Positions 1 through 6,135 of a DNA stretch of 6,479 nucleotides are shown piece after piece. The DNA comes from Chitinivibrionales bacterium (GTDB lineage Bacteria; Fibrobacterota; Chitinivibrionia; Chitinivibrionales; JANQEN01): contig JAUVGS010000127.1 in assembly GCA_030593665.1 (NCBI GenBank), positions 1 to 6,479 on the forward strand, written 5' to 3'. The notes under the pieces were generated by a model. That model did not search any database, was not told where the DNA came from, and saw only the letters and a list, made by a program, of their open reading frames with translations. The stretch's first letter is position 1, and every line of letters starts with the position of its first letter. A program made the translations under genes and the position numbers.

Positions 1-43
1 TTACTCAAAAAATTGTGGAAAATCGAATGAAATGCGAGGATAC

Positions 44-71
44 GTGAAGAGTGAAGAGCGAAGCGTGAAAC
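44..71. repeat. Four tandem 7-nt units downstream of trpA
   Basis: On the + strand the units are GTGAAGA (44-50), GTGAAGA (51-57), GCGAAGC (58-64) and GTGAAAC (65-71), so two are exact and two degenerate. They are flanked by near-identical strings, CGAGGATACGT (35-45) and CGAGATACGT (71-80), forming a nested direct repeat. The tract sits about 30 nt past the trpA stop and is non-coding. No intrinsic terminator with a U-run was found in the 99 nt after trpA. Confidence 0.55.
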
Positions 72-99
72 GAGATACGTTTAATTGTAAATCACGCCT

Positions 100-894
100 C
101 TACCCTACAAGTTCATTTAAAAACCTGCTGACCGCTTCAACCGGATCAGTATTACATTCCAAAGCACCATTCACTCTCCGCAACAATTCACTTCCAACAA
201 CACCGCAATCGGCATAACCTGCCAGTACTTCAAGCTGAGCTTTTTCTCTTATACCAAAACCTGCTGCTACATACCGGCCTGTTTGTTCTTTTATTTGATT
301 TAAATACATTTTAGTCTCTTTATCCATCTCTGTTTTATGACCGGTGACACCTAACCGCAGTACAGCATAGACGAACGGCGAAATACTCTGTTGAGTAATT
401 ATTTTCATTCTCTCCTTCGTAGTTGTGGGCGCAATCAATGGGACAAACGCAAGATTGTTTTTACCGCATAATCCGGGCAGGTCTAATTCCGGCTCATCGA
501 ATGGGCAATCTGGTACAATAAAACCATCGACACCAATAGCCACGGCACGGCCTACAATCTCCCTTAAACCGTAAGCATAGAGAGGATTTATATAACTCAT
601 TATTAGCAATGGTATTGTAACCTTTGACCGAACCTGTTCAATCATTTCAAGTACCATTCCGGTTGTAATACCGGCCTGCAACGCGCTATGATTGGCCTGA
701 ACAATAACAGGGCCGTCAGCGGTCGGATCACTGAACGGCAGTTGCACCTCCACCAGATCGACTCCCTTCTCAGCCATAGTACGGATAAGTGATTCACCTG
801 TCTCAATTGAAGGATAGCCGCCAACTACATGGGTCATTATTTTTATTTTTTTACCTGTTTTAAATGTTCCGGCAATCCGATCAATTCCGGTCAT
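100..894 (-). CDS. trpA: Tryptophan synthase alpha chain
   Basis: TrpA cleaves indole-3-glycerol phosphate and sends indole through the tunnel to TrpB. The start at 894 is chosen because GGAGG (901-905) is 6 nt upstream; the ATG at 900 abuts that site. This gives 264 residues, and the catalytic acids fall at Glu49 and Asp60, as in E. coli. Phosphate-site motifs GFGI and GSELL and the mobile loop GVTG (182-185) are present, so the enzyme should be active. Several signatures are off-consensus: VEVQLPFSDP has Gln where Gly is usual after the catalytic Glu, LRLGVTG replaces the common SR-x-GVTG, and PDCPFDE replaces the common PDLPxEE. The divergence parallels that of TrpB, as expected of partners that evolve together. 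The ribosome site lies within trpB, so translation is coupled. It is the last operon gene visible; only 99 nt remain. Confidence 0.95.
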   Translation of the reverse strand: MTGIDRIAGTFKTGKKIKIMTHVVGGYPSIETGESLIRTMAEKGVDLVEVQLPFSDPTADGPVIVQANHSALQAGITTGMVLEMIEQVRSKVTIPLLIMSYINPLYAYGLREIVGRAVAIGVDGFIVPDCPFDEPELDLPGLCGKNNLAFVPLIAPTTTKERMKIITQQSISPFVYAVLRLGVTGHKTEMDKETKMYLNQIKEQTGRYVAAGFGIREKAQLEVLAGYADCGVVGSELLRRVNGALECNTDPVEAVSRFLNELVG

Positions 895-2128
895 AATCAT
901 CCTCCGCCTTGAGACGATTCAATTCACTCTGCAAAAATGTCATCCAGTCTTCCTGGTCAAAAAATGGTGCCGTGATAAAAAGGTCTTTATCACCCCGTCC
1001 GGAAATATTGACTACAATTACCTTTTCAGCAGGCAGTGTTGGCGCCCGTTTAAAGGCTTCCACCAGTGCATGCGCTGATTCGAGCGCCGGAAGTATCCCC
1101 TCTTTTACGGCGGTTAGTTTTACCGCATCGAGCACTTCTGCGTCAGTTGCACAAGTAAAGGTAACCCGCCCCTTCTCCGCCAGGTCTGCGAGCTGCGGCC
1201 CGATACCGGCATAGTCCAGTCCTGCGCTGATAGAATGCGTCGGCAATAACGAACCGTTCTCATCCTGCAGGAAAAATGATTTATATGCCTGTACAATACC
1301 GACCCGCCCGAGACCGCCAAGGCGAACAGCATGCCTGCCGGATTCGACACCCATACCTCCCGCTTCAACACCGATCATTTCAACGGGATCATCGAGGAAT
1401 GGATAAAACATGCCGATAGAATTGGAACCGCCTCCTACACAGGCCATAAGAATATCCGGCAGTCTGCCGATGCTCTCCATAAGCTGCTCTTTCAATTCTT
1501 TACCGATGACACATTGAAAGTCACGAACCATTGATGGATACGGGTGCGGCCCCAATGCCGATCCCAGCAGGTAATGGGTGTCATGCACCCGTTCGGTCCA
1601 GTTTTTCAATGCGGCATTTACCGCATCGGTCAACGTCCGGGTACCTTCGGTCACCGGGGTTACTGTCGCCCCAAACAGCCGCATGCCAAGCACATTCGGA
1701 TGCTGGCGGGCCATATCGATCTCACCCATGAACACCTCACACTCAAGTCCCATTTTTGCGGCTGCTGCGGCAGCAGCAAGGCCGTGCTGCCCTGCCCCGG
1801 TTTCGGCAATAACCCGTTTCTTACCCATTTTTTTTGCGAGAAGCGCCTGGCCTACCGCATTATTAATTTTATGTGCACCGGTGTGTGCATTACCCTCCAT
1901 TTTGAAATAGAGCTGCGCGCCGTTAAAATGCTTTGTAAGATTCTCCGCATAATAGAGCGAAGTCGGTCTGCCGATATAATCCTTCTGTAATTGAGCAAGT
2001 TCATTCCAGAATTGTTTGTCACCCTGTATCCCTTCATACACCGCTTCCAGTTCTTCAAATGCCGGATACAACACTTCCGGAATGTACCGTCCGCCATAGT
2101 TGCCGAAATATCTTTTGTTTGTTACCAT
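881..2128 (-). CDS. trpB: Tryptophan synthase beta chain
   Basis: TrpB uses PLP to condense indole with L-serine. The start at 2128 is preferred: AGGG (2135-2138) lies 6 nt upstream, the family N-terminus MVTNKRYFGNYGGRY begins there, and it gives residue numbers identical to the well-studied enterobacterial enzyme: Lys87 (PLP Schiff base, in GAHKINN), Glu109 (ETGAGQHG), GGGSN 232-236 (PLP phosphate), Asp305 (GLDYAGIGP) and Ser377 (SGRGDKD). An in-frame ATG nine codons earlier (2155) has no good ribosome site. The product is 415 residues, a normal length, with an intact COMM region and indole tunnel. It is a TrpB1-type chain rather than TrpB2. Unusually, the segment before the PLP lysine reads KMEGNAHTG where most relatives have an ED-L-H type sequence. 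The 3' end overlaps trpA by 14 nt. Confidence 0.96.
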   Translation of the reverse strand: MVTNKRYFGNYGGRYIPEVLYPAFEELEAVYEGIQGDKQFWNELAQLQKDYIGRPTSLYYAENLTKHFNGAQLYFKMEGNAHTGAHKINNAVGQALLAKKMGKKRVIAETGAGQHGLAAAAAAAKMGLECEVFMGEIDMARQHPNVLGMRLFGATVTPVTEGTRTLTDAVNAALKNWTERVHDTHYLLGSALGPHPYPSMVRDFQCVIGKELKEQLMESIGRLPDILMACVGGGSNSIGMFYPFLDDPVEMIGVEAGGMGVESGRHAVRLGGLGRVGIVQAYKSFFLQDENGSLLPTHSISAGLDYAGIGPQLADLAEKGRVTFTCATDAEVLDAVKLTAVKEGILPALESAHALVEAFKRAPTLPAEKVIVVNISGRGDKDLFITAPFFDQEDWMTFLQSELNRLKAEDDYDRN

Positions 2129-2189
2129 GGTAATCCCTGTTTTAATGGCAATCATTATTGTTTTTCGGGTTTAATATTTATCAGTATCT

Positions 2190-2855
2190 TTAGATTGTCT
2201 CTTTCCTATATTGTTCAATCTCCTTAAACAATTTAATCATTTTTTCTTTTGATTTTTTACCTTTTATCCCCTCAACACCACTTCCTATGTCAATGCCATC
2301 CGGTTGAATCTTTGTTACTATTGAATAGACATTTTCCGGATTGATACCGCCTGCCAAGAAAAAACGTTTCCCCGCTTCCACAATCCGATTTTTTGCATAT
2401 AGAGCAACTTCTTCTGCAATTCGTTTCCCGGTACCACCGTAACTGTCTTTAACTTTTGTATCAATCAGTAGTTGTGAACAGCAAGACGTCCAATTGTCAA
2501 CGGCCCTGTCAACGTCTACTTTTGAGCTAATACGCAGCGCTTTATACCATTGAAAAGGATATTGTATAGCGTCAGAAGAAGTTTCGTCTCCATGAAGCTG
2601 TATTAAATCTATACCGGTTTGTGTCAGAATCTTTTCAATCGTTTCCGGTTGTTCATTTACAAAAACGCCTACGGTTTTTACTGATTTATTCAGCCCTTGT
2701 TCTCTCAATCTGTGAAGAATATCCGCAACGGTATCTGCTTTAACCTGTCGTGGTGATTCGGCAAAGATGAAACCAATGTACTCAGCACCAAGCTTAACTG
2801 CCAGTGCAGCATCATTATAATTTGTTATGCCACATATTTTAATTTTTATTTTCAA
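2190..2855 (-). CDS. trpF: Phosphoribosylanthranilate isomerase
   Basis: TrpF performs the Amadori rearrangement of phosphoribosylanthranilate, the step between TrpD and TrpC. The 221 residues form a compact (beta/alpha)8 barrel. Visible signatures are KICGIT with the general base Cys8, YIGFIFAESPRQV (26-38), GVFVN (63-67), LIQLHGDE (84-91), the general acid Asp132 in LIDTK, YGGTGK (139-144), LAGGINPENV (167-176) and IDIGSGVE (188-195). The start is TTG at 2853-2855: a TAA lies upstream in the same frame with no ATG or GTG between them, and the family motif begins almost at once. The ribosome site is poor, only an A-run ending in AAG. The gene is visibly more AT- and Lys-rich than trpB or trpGD, which may reflect local drift. 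trpB follows after a short gap. Confidence 0.95.
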   Translation of the reverse strand: MKIKIKICGITNYNDAALAVKLGAEYIGFIFAESPRQVKADTVADILHRLREQGLNKSVKTVGVFVNEQPETIEKILTQTGIDLIQLHGDETSSDAIQYPFQWYKALRISSKVDVDRAVDNWTSCCSQLLIDTKVKDSYGGTGKRIAEEVALYAKNRIVEAGKRFFLAGGINPENVYSIVTKIQPDGIDIGSGVEGIKGKKSKEKMIKLFKEIEQYRKETI

Positions 2856-2883
2856 AACAAAAACTTTTTTTTTAAAAGGATAG

Positions 2884-2907
2884 TATTAATTATGACCATA
2901 ATTAATA
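2884..2907. repeat. Perfect 10-bp AT-rich inverted repeat upstream of trpF
   Basis: TATTAATTAT (2884-2893) and ATAATTAATA (2898-2907) are exact reverse complements around the 4-nt centre GACC. The element lies about 30 nt before the trpF start. It could be a regulator-binding dyad or a weak RNA hairpin. In the minus direction it is followed by CTATCCTTTT, not a proper U-run, so it is not a convincing terminator. A second, smaller pair, GTGTGC (2930-2935) with GCACAC (2948-2953), sits next to the TAG at 2955. Confidence 0.55.
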
Positions 2908-2929
2908 AGTTCCGGCCAATGGTTGACAA
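2902..2929 (-). promoter_or_regulatory. Possible weak promoter before trpF
   Basis: On the minus strand TTGTCA (2929 to 2924, 5 of 6 matches to TTGACA) is followed after 16 nt by TATTAA (2907 to 2902, 4 of 6 matches to TATAAT). The -10 box lies in one arm of the perfect inverted repeat, which would suit repressor control. The match is modest and the region is AT-rich, so chance is quite possible. Confidence 0.25.
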
Positions 2930-2954
2930 GTGTGCCACTGAGACAAAGCACACG

Positions 2955-3128
2955 CTATAGACTTACAGCCAGAACCAATGTCCATTTAACTGAACCCTGC
3001 GTAGTTGTCACTTCCACAACCGAACCATTTACAACCGCTTCGTCAAGGTAAAAAACAAGTCCGCCATTCCAAACATTGTTCACGGTTTTATCAATAACGT
3101 TCAACCAGGAGCCATTGTTCCATACTCA
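2955..3128 (-). pseudogene. In-frame continuation of the lipoprotein gene beyond an internal TGA
   Basis: Directly after the TGA (codon 125 of the gene starting at 3500) the same frame is open for 56 codons to a TAG at 2955-2957. The translation is protein-like: it starts VWNNGSWLNVIDKTVNNVW, continues GGLVFYLDEAVVNGSVVEV and ends VKWTLVLAVSL, a run of alternating beta-strand residues that would complete the fold begun upstream. No start codon with a ribosome site opens this piece on its own. The simplest reading is a nonsense mutation (for example TGG to TGA) in a 181-codon gene; a sequencing error or UGA readthrough are alternatives. TGA acts as the stop of trpB in the same operon, so wholesale reassignment is unlikely. 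The call rests on frame continuity and composition alone. Confidence 0.55.
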
Positions 3129-3500
3129 TTGTTGAAATTGTTCTACAACAGTCGTGTTTTCATCTACTTCAAAAGATTTATTATTTTCTTTATAGCTGCC
3201 CCCGGGCCGTAATGTCAATGTTCCGGATCTTTTAAACCTGCTTGCTTGAGGAATAGTTGTATCTCCATCATAATTCAATGTTCCGGTACCAAAGGTCATA
3301 ATCCCATATTTATTAACCTCAACAGTAACGCTGCTTGTTTCATCAAATTCCGGATATTCATTTGTGAATCGTAAATAAAGAATTCCTGTATAGTTATTAT
3401 CCAGAATTTCAAGGCTTGCAACAGTACTCCCATCATCATCTGTACATTTAAAAACAAACAATACGATAAAAACAAGCAGGCACAATTTCAACAATTTCAT
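3126..3500 (-). CDS. Putative small lipoprotein/secreted protein of unknown function, ending at an in-frame TGA
   Basis: I do not recognise this 124-residue product. It begins with Lys-Leu-rich residues and a strongly hydrophobic segment (5-17), then Cys19 followed by TDDDG, which resembles a lipoprotein signal. The residue before the cysteine is Lys, which is atypical for a lipobox, so lipidation is uncertain. The mature part is rich in Thr, Asn, Gly and alternating hydrophobic residues, suggesting a small beta-sandwich exposed to the periplasm or surface. The start is firm: the ATG lies 3 nt after the trpC TAA, and a purine-rich GGAAAGG site (3507-3513) is 6 nt upstream. It has no evident role in tryptophan synthesis. 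The same frame stays open for 56 more codons beyond the TGA, so this is probably a truncated form of a 181-residue protein; see the separate entry for 2955-3128. Confidence 0.6.
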   Translation of the reverse strand: MKLLKLCLLVFIVLFVFKCTDDDGSTVASLEILDNNYTGILYLRFTNEYPEFDETSSVTVEVNKYGIMTFGTGTLNYDGDTTIPQASRFKRSGTLTLRPGGSYKENNKSFEVDENTTVVEQFQQ

Positions 3501-3503
3501 ACG

Positions 3504-4277
3504 TTACCTTTCCTTTCCTAAAAAATCAACAAAATTTCTTACATTTTTTTCCCTGTCATTAGCAGTTATAAAATACTCTCCGACAAGAAAACCACGAAAT
3601 CCGGCATTAAACATAACTTTGCCGTCTTCTGGACTCATCATACCGGATTCCGCTACTGCAATCCGTTCGACAGGTATCTGACCGCATAACTCCCTGGACA
3701 ATTCCATATCTATGCTGAAATCTTTTAGATTGCGTGCATTAATGCCAATACCGGCAGCCGGTATCAGGATTGCTTTTTCCAACTCCTCTTTGTTATGTAC
3801 CTCAAGCAACACTTCAAGATCATATTCCGCTGCACAATCGGCCAACTCTTTCATCTGTGACTCAGAAAGTACTGCCGCAATCAGGAGTACTGCATCCGCA
3901 CCCAATGCCCAGCTCTCCCTCACCTGATACGTATCAACTATGAAATCCTTTCGAAGCACCGGTATAGATACAACCTGGCGGACATTTTTCAGATGTGTCT
4001 CATCGCCGTAGAAATAATCTGGTTCGGTCAGGACAGAAATGGCATGGGCACCACCCCGCTCATAATCACATGCTATTGAGACAGGATTATAGTCCTTTAC
4101 AAAAACTCCCTTTGAGGGTGATCCCCGTTTACATTCTGCAATAACGGTAATGCCATCTTTTTGAAAAAAAAGGCGTGGCGGATCTATGCGTCTCACCAGG
4201 TCGCTTTCGGCAATCTCACCCTTCTTTATCTTTAGGCGCTCTTTCCGTGTTTCTACGATCTCGTCAAGTATTGTCAT
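3504..4277 (-). CDS. trpC: Indole-3-glycerol phosphate synthase
   Basis: This enzyme closes the indole ring, converting carboxyphenylamino-deoxyribulose phosphate to indole-3-glycerol phosphate. The 257 residues form a single (beta/alpha)8 barrel of the usual length for a stand-alone IGPS, not a TrpC-TrpF fusion. Family residues are all present: Glu48 and Lys50 in IAECKRGSPSKG, Lys110 in LRKDF, Glu159 in LLEVHN, Asn180 and Arg182 in GINARNL, Glu210 and Ser211 in AESGM, and a GEYF phosphate-binding turn near 233. The ATG at 4277 is chosen because MTILDEIVETRK matches the family N-terminus and AAGG lies 10 nt upstream. A separate promoter is predicted just before it. The TAA stop is followed after only 3 nt by the next gene, whose ribosome site overlaps the trpC end. 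Confidence 0.97.
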   Translation of the reverse strand: MTILDEIVETRKERLKIKKGEIAESDLVRRIDPPRLFFQKDGITVIAECKRGSPSKGVFVKDYNPVSIACDYERGGAHAISVLTEPDYFYGDETHLKNVRQVVSIPVLRKDFIVDTYQVRESWALGADAVLLIAAVLSESQMKELADCAAEYDLEVLLEVHNKEELEKAILIPAAGIGINARNLKDFSIDMELSRELCGQIPVERIAVAESGMMSPEDGKVMFNAGFRGFLVGEYFITANDREKNVRNFVDFLGKER

Positions 4278-4302
4278 TGCTATGTTACCTTGATAAATTC
4301 AC

Positions 4303-4331
4303 ATTATTTTTGGAGGACGCACGCATGTCAA
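4303..4331 (-). promoter_or_regulatory. Predicted internal sigma70-like promoter for trpC and downstream genes
   Basis: On the minus strand a perfect -35 box TTGACA (4331 to 4326) is followed by a 17-nt spacer and a -10 box AATAAT (4308 to 4303), which matches TATAAT at 5 of 6 places. Transcription would start near 4296, giving a leader of about 20 nt that still contains the AAGG ribosome site (4288-4291) before the trpC ATG at 4277. The palindrome AACTTAAGTT (4330-4339) touches the -35 box and might be an operator; this is a guess. The promoter lies between the inverted-repeat element and trpC, so it could drive trpC, the lipoprotein gene, trpF, trpB and trpA independently of trpE-GD. Confidence 0.55.
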
Positions 4332-4360
4332 CTTAAGTTTTAAACAATGGCTATATTTAT

Positions 4361-4455
4361 GTCATCCCGAGCACTGAATACTGCAGTGCAGTATGTTTTC
4401 AGTCGAGGGATATTTCAATAATTAGTGTAGATGGTTCGACTTCGCTCACCATGAC
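4361..4455. repeat. GTCAT...ATGAC intergenic inverted-repeat element (REP/MITE-like)
   Basis: The element is bounded by imperfect 12-nt terminal inverted repeats: GTCATCCCGAGC at the left and, read on the other strand, GTCATGGTGAGC at the right (9 of 12 match). Inside it are two foldable units. The first pairs ATCCC (4364-4368) with GGGAT (4407-4411), ACTGA (4373-4377) with TCAGT (4399-4403), and ATACTGC (4378-4384) with GCAGTAT (4388-4394) around a 3-nt loop. The second pairs ATGGT (4431-4435) with ACCAT (4448-4452). No protein is encoded. From memory, GTCATCCCGAG...CGAGGGAT and GGTTCGACTTCGCTCACCATGAC strings recur between genes in many environmental bacterial genomes, but copy number in this genome cannot be seen from one window. 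TATTTA occurs on both sides (4354-4359 and 4461-4466), but not flush with the ends, so a target duplication is not established. Confidence 0.7.
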
Positions 4456-4542
4456 TTTTTTATTTAATATGCTATATTGAAGCTTATGTAACTTTAATCA
4501 GAATCAACTCTGCTACCAAAAATAAATCTTTATCACTTTATA

Positions 4543-6135
4543 TTAGAGCGTTGAACTAAAATTAACTAACTTCTCCAGAACCGCTTTCGCAGCACCGCTA
4601 TCAATCGACTCTTCCGCTTTAGCGATTGCCTCTTTAAAATCAGTTGCAATTCCTGCAGAAAATATCGCTGCTGCCGCATTAATCACTACCACATCCCGTT
4701 TCGGCCCCTTTTCGCCATCAAGAATACACCGGGTAATCTCTGCATTCTCAGAAGCATCACCGCCCTTCAGATCTTCGGGTTTACAATAGTTAAATCCATA
4801 TTCACGGGGATCGAACTGATAGGTACGTACCCAGTTATCCTTAAGCTCGGTAACTTTTGTCTGTCCGGTGAGCGTAATCTCATCCAGCCCGTCACTGCCG
4901 TGGACAACAAGAGCACGTTCAATCCCAAGGTTACTCAGCACTTCAGCAATCATTTCAGTTACATCCGGTGAAAATACTCCCAGCACCTGAGACTTCACTT
5001 TTGCCGGATTGAGCATGGGCCCCATCATGTTGAATACCGTGCGGAACGACAGTTCACGACGCGGTCCCATAATATTTTTAAATGCCGGATGGTATCCCGG
5101 CGCAAAAAGGAAACACATGCCCACTTCCTGCAGAGCATTTCCTGCCTGTTCCGGATCCATATCAATTTTAACACCCAATGTCTCAAGCACATCAGCTGAA
5201 CCCGATTTTGAGGTGATAGACCGGTTACCATGCTTGGCAACCTTAACCCCGGCGCCGCAGGCGACAAACGCCCCGGCTGTCGATATGTTGAATGTGCCTG
5301 AGTTGTCCCCACCGGTGCCGCACGTATCGGTAAGTACCATTCCTTCAGCCACCGGTACCTGTTTTGCCTTTTCATACAGTACCTTTGCAAAACCGGTTAA
5401 CTCTTCGACTGCAGGCCCTTTCATAGTGAGCGCGGTGAGAAATGCACCGATCTGTACCTGGGTAATAGTGCCCTCAGTAATCTGCTCCATGACACTTCCA
5501 GCCTCTAATGCAGTGAGACTTTCTCCGGATACAAGTCTTTTCAACAGGTCTTTTACCGGTGCAACGTCTTTAGCGCCGCTGATAAAATTTGATAACATTT
5601 TCATACCCTCCTCTGTTCCAATTGATTCCGGATGAAACTGAACGCCTTCAACAGGTAACTTTTTATGCCGTATACCCATGATCTCTCCGTCACTGCTCGT
5701 TGCGGTGATTTCAAAATCATCAGGGACACTTTCTTTTTCCAGTGCCAGAGAGTGATAGCGGATTACCCGTAACGGATTAGGCAGTCCGGAAAAAATAGTT
5801 TTCCCGTCATGAGTAACCATGTCACTTTTACCGTGCATGATCGCCTGCGCCCGGATAACAGTACCGCCGAACACCTCACCTAACGATTGATGTCCCAGGC
5901 ATACGCCCAGTACCGGCTTCCGTCCGGTAAATGTTTTAATCATCTCCTTTGAGCACCCTGCATCTTTTGGCCTGCCCGGCCCGGGAGAAATAACCAGGTA
6001 ATCAAAATCAAGCTTCTCAGCCTGCTCACAGGTTATCTCATCATTACGAAAAACCTTCACCTCTTCTCCCAGCTGCATGAAATACTGCACAAGATTATAC
6101 GTAAATGAATCATAGTTATCGATCATTAATACCAT
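4543..6135 (-). CDS. trpGD: Bifunctional anthranilate synthase glutaminase / anthranilate phosphoribosyltransferase (TrpG-TrpD fusion)
   Basis: This 530-residue protein joins two enzymes. Residues 1-187 are a class I glutamine amidotransferase that supplies ammonia to TrpE: NYDSFTYN at the N-terminus, SPGPG (50-54), nucleophile Cys79 in GVCLGHQ, and the His168/Glu170 pair in FHPES. From about residue 193 follows the TrpD domain, which transfers phosphoribose from PRPP to anthranilate: an N-terminal helical part, the PRPP loop GTGGD (273-277), NIST (283-286), KHGNR (301-305) and the metal-binding DE pair (418-419). All key residues are present, and the length is close to that of the E. coli TrpGD fusion. 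The first ATG is preferred, because AGGAGGG sits 8 nt upstream (6144-6150); the second ATG three codons on is too far from it. The start overlaps the trpE stop by one base. A 265-nt gap follows before trpC. Confidence 0.97.
   Translation of the reverse strand: MVLMIDNYDSFTYNLVQYFMQLGEEVKVFRNDEITCEQAEKLDFDYLVISPGPGRPKDAGCSKEMIKTFTGRKPVLGVCLGHQSLGEVFGGTVIRAQAIMHGKSDMVTHDGKTIFSGLPNPLRVIRYHSLALEKESVPDDFEITATSSDGEIMGIRHKKLPVEGVQFHPESIGTEEGMKMLSNFISGAKDVAPVKDLLKRLVSGESLTALEAGSVMEQITEGTITQVQIGAFLTALTMKGPAVEELTGFAKVLYEKAKQVPVAEGMVLTDTCGTGGDNSGTFNISTAGAFVACGAGVKVAKHGNRSITSKSGSADVLETLGVKIDMDPEQAGNALQEVGMCFLFAPGYHPAFKNIMGPRRELSFRTVFNMMGPMLNPAKVKSQVLGVFSPDVTEMIAEVLSNLGIERALVVHGSDGLDEITLTGQTKVTELKDNWVRTYQFDPREYGFNYCKPEDLKGGDASENAEITRCILDGEKGPKRDVVVINAAAAIFSAGIATDFKEAIAKAEESIDSGAAKAVLEKLVNFSSTL

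Larger units (their letters stand above)
4278..4542. other. Non-coding gap between trpGD and trpC
   Basis: This 265-nt stretch has no credible coding region on either strand. It contains the inverted-repeat element (4361-4455) and the trpC-proximal promoter (4303-4331). The remaining 87 nt next to the trpGD stop (4456-4542) are AT-rich, with only tiny stems such as CAGA/TCTG. No convincing intrinsic terminator faces the trpGD transcript: neither hairpin of the element is followed by a U-run in the minus-strand direction. Confidence 0.7.

Noticed and set aside
892..900. ATG at 900 as the trpA start
   Set aside because: It directly abuts the GGAGG site with no spacer. The ATG at 894 has 6-nt spacing and puts the catalytic residues at the standard positions.
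1544..1990. 148-codon open frame on the + strand opposite trpB
   Set aside because: It is complementary to conserved TrpB sequence, other overlapping frames occur in the same stretch, and the Cys/His-rich product matches no family I know.
2923..2928. Perfect TTGACA on the + strand
   Set aside because: No -10 box lies at 16-18 nt and no + strand gene follows. The only TATA-like match is about 27 nt away.
3126..3128. UGA recoded as tryptophan throughout the genome
   Set aside because: TGA ends trpB in this window at the expected C-terminus and tryptophans in the trp proteins use TGG, so a general code change is not supported.
4431..4461. Hairpin plus T-run on the + strand resembling an intrinsic terminator
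   Set aside because: No + strand gene precedes it, the stem is only 5 bp, and in the operon's direction there is no U-run after it. It is better read as one end of the inverted-repeat element.
4278..4542. T-box, attenuator or leader peptide in the trpGD-trpC gap
   Set aside because: No Trp-codon cluster, T-box core motif or terminator/antiterminator pair is visible. Control of the whole operon would be expected upstream of trpE, outside the window.
5009..5635. 208-codon open frame on the + strand opposite trpGD
   Set aside because: It is antisense to strongly conserved TrpG/TrpD coding sequence, the product is Ser/Pro/Ala-rich with no recognisable motif, and nothing supports initiation.
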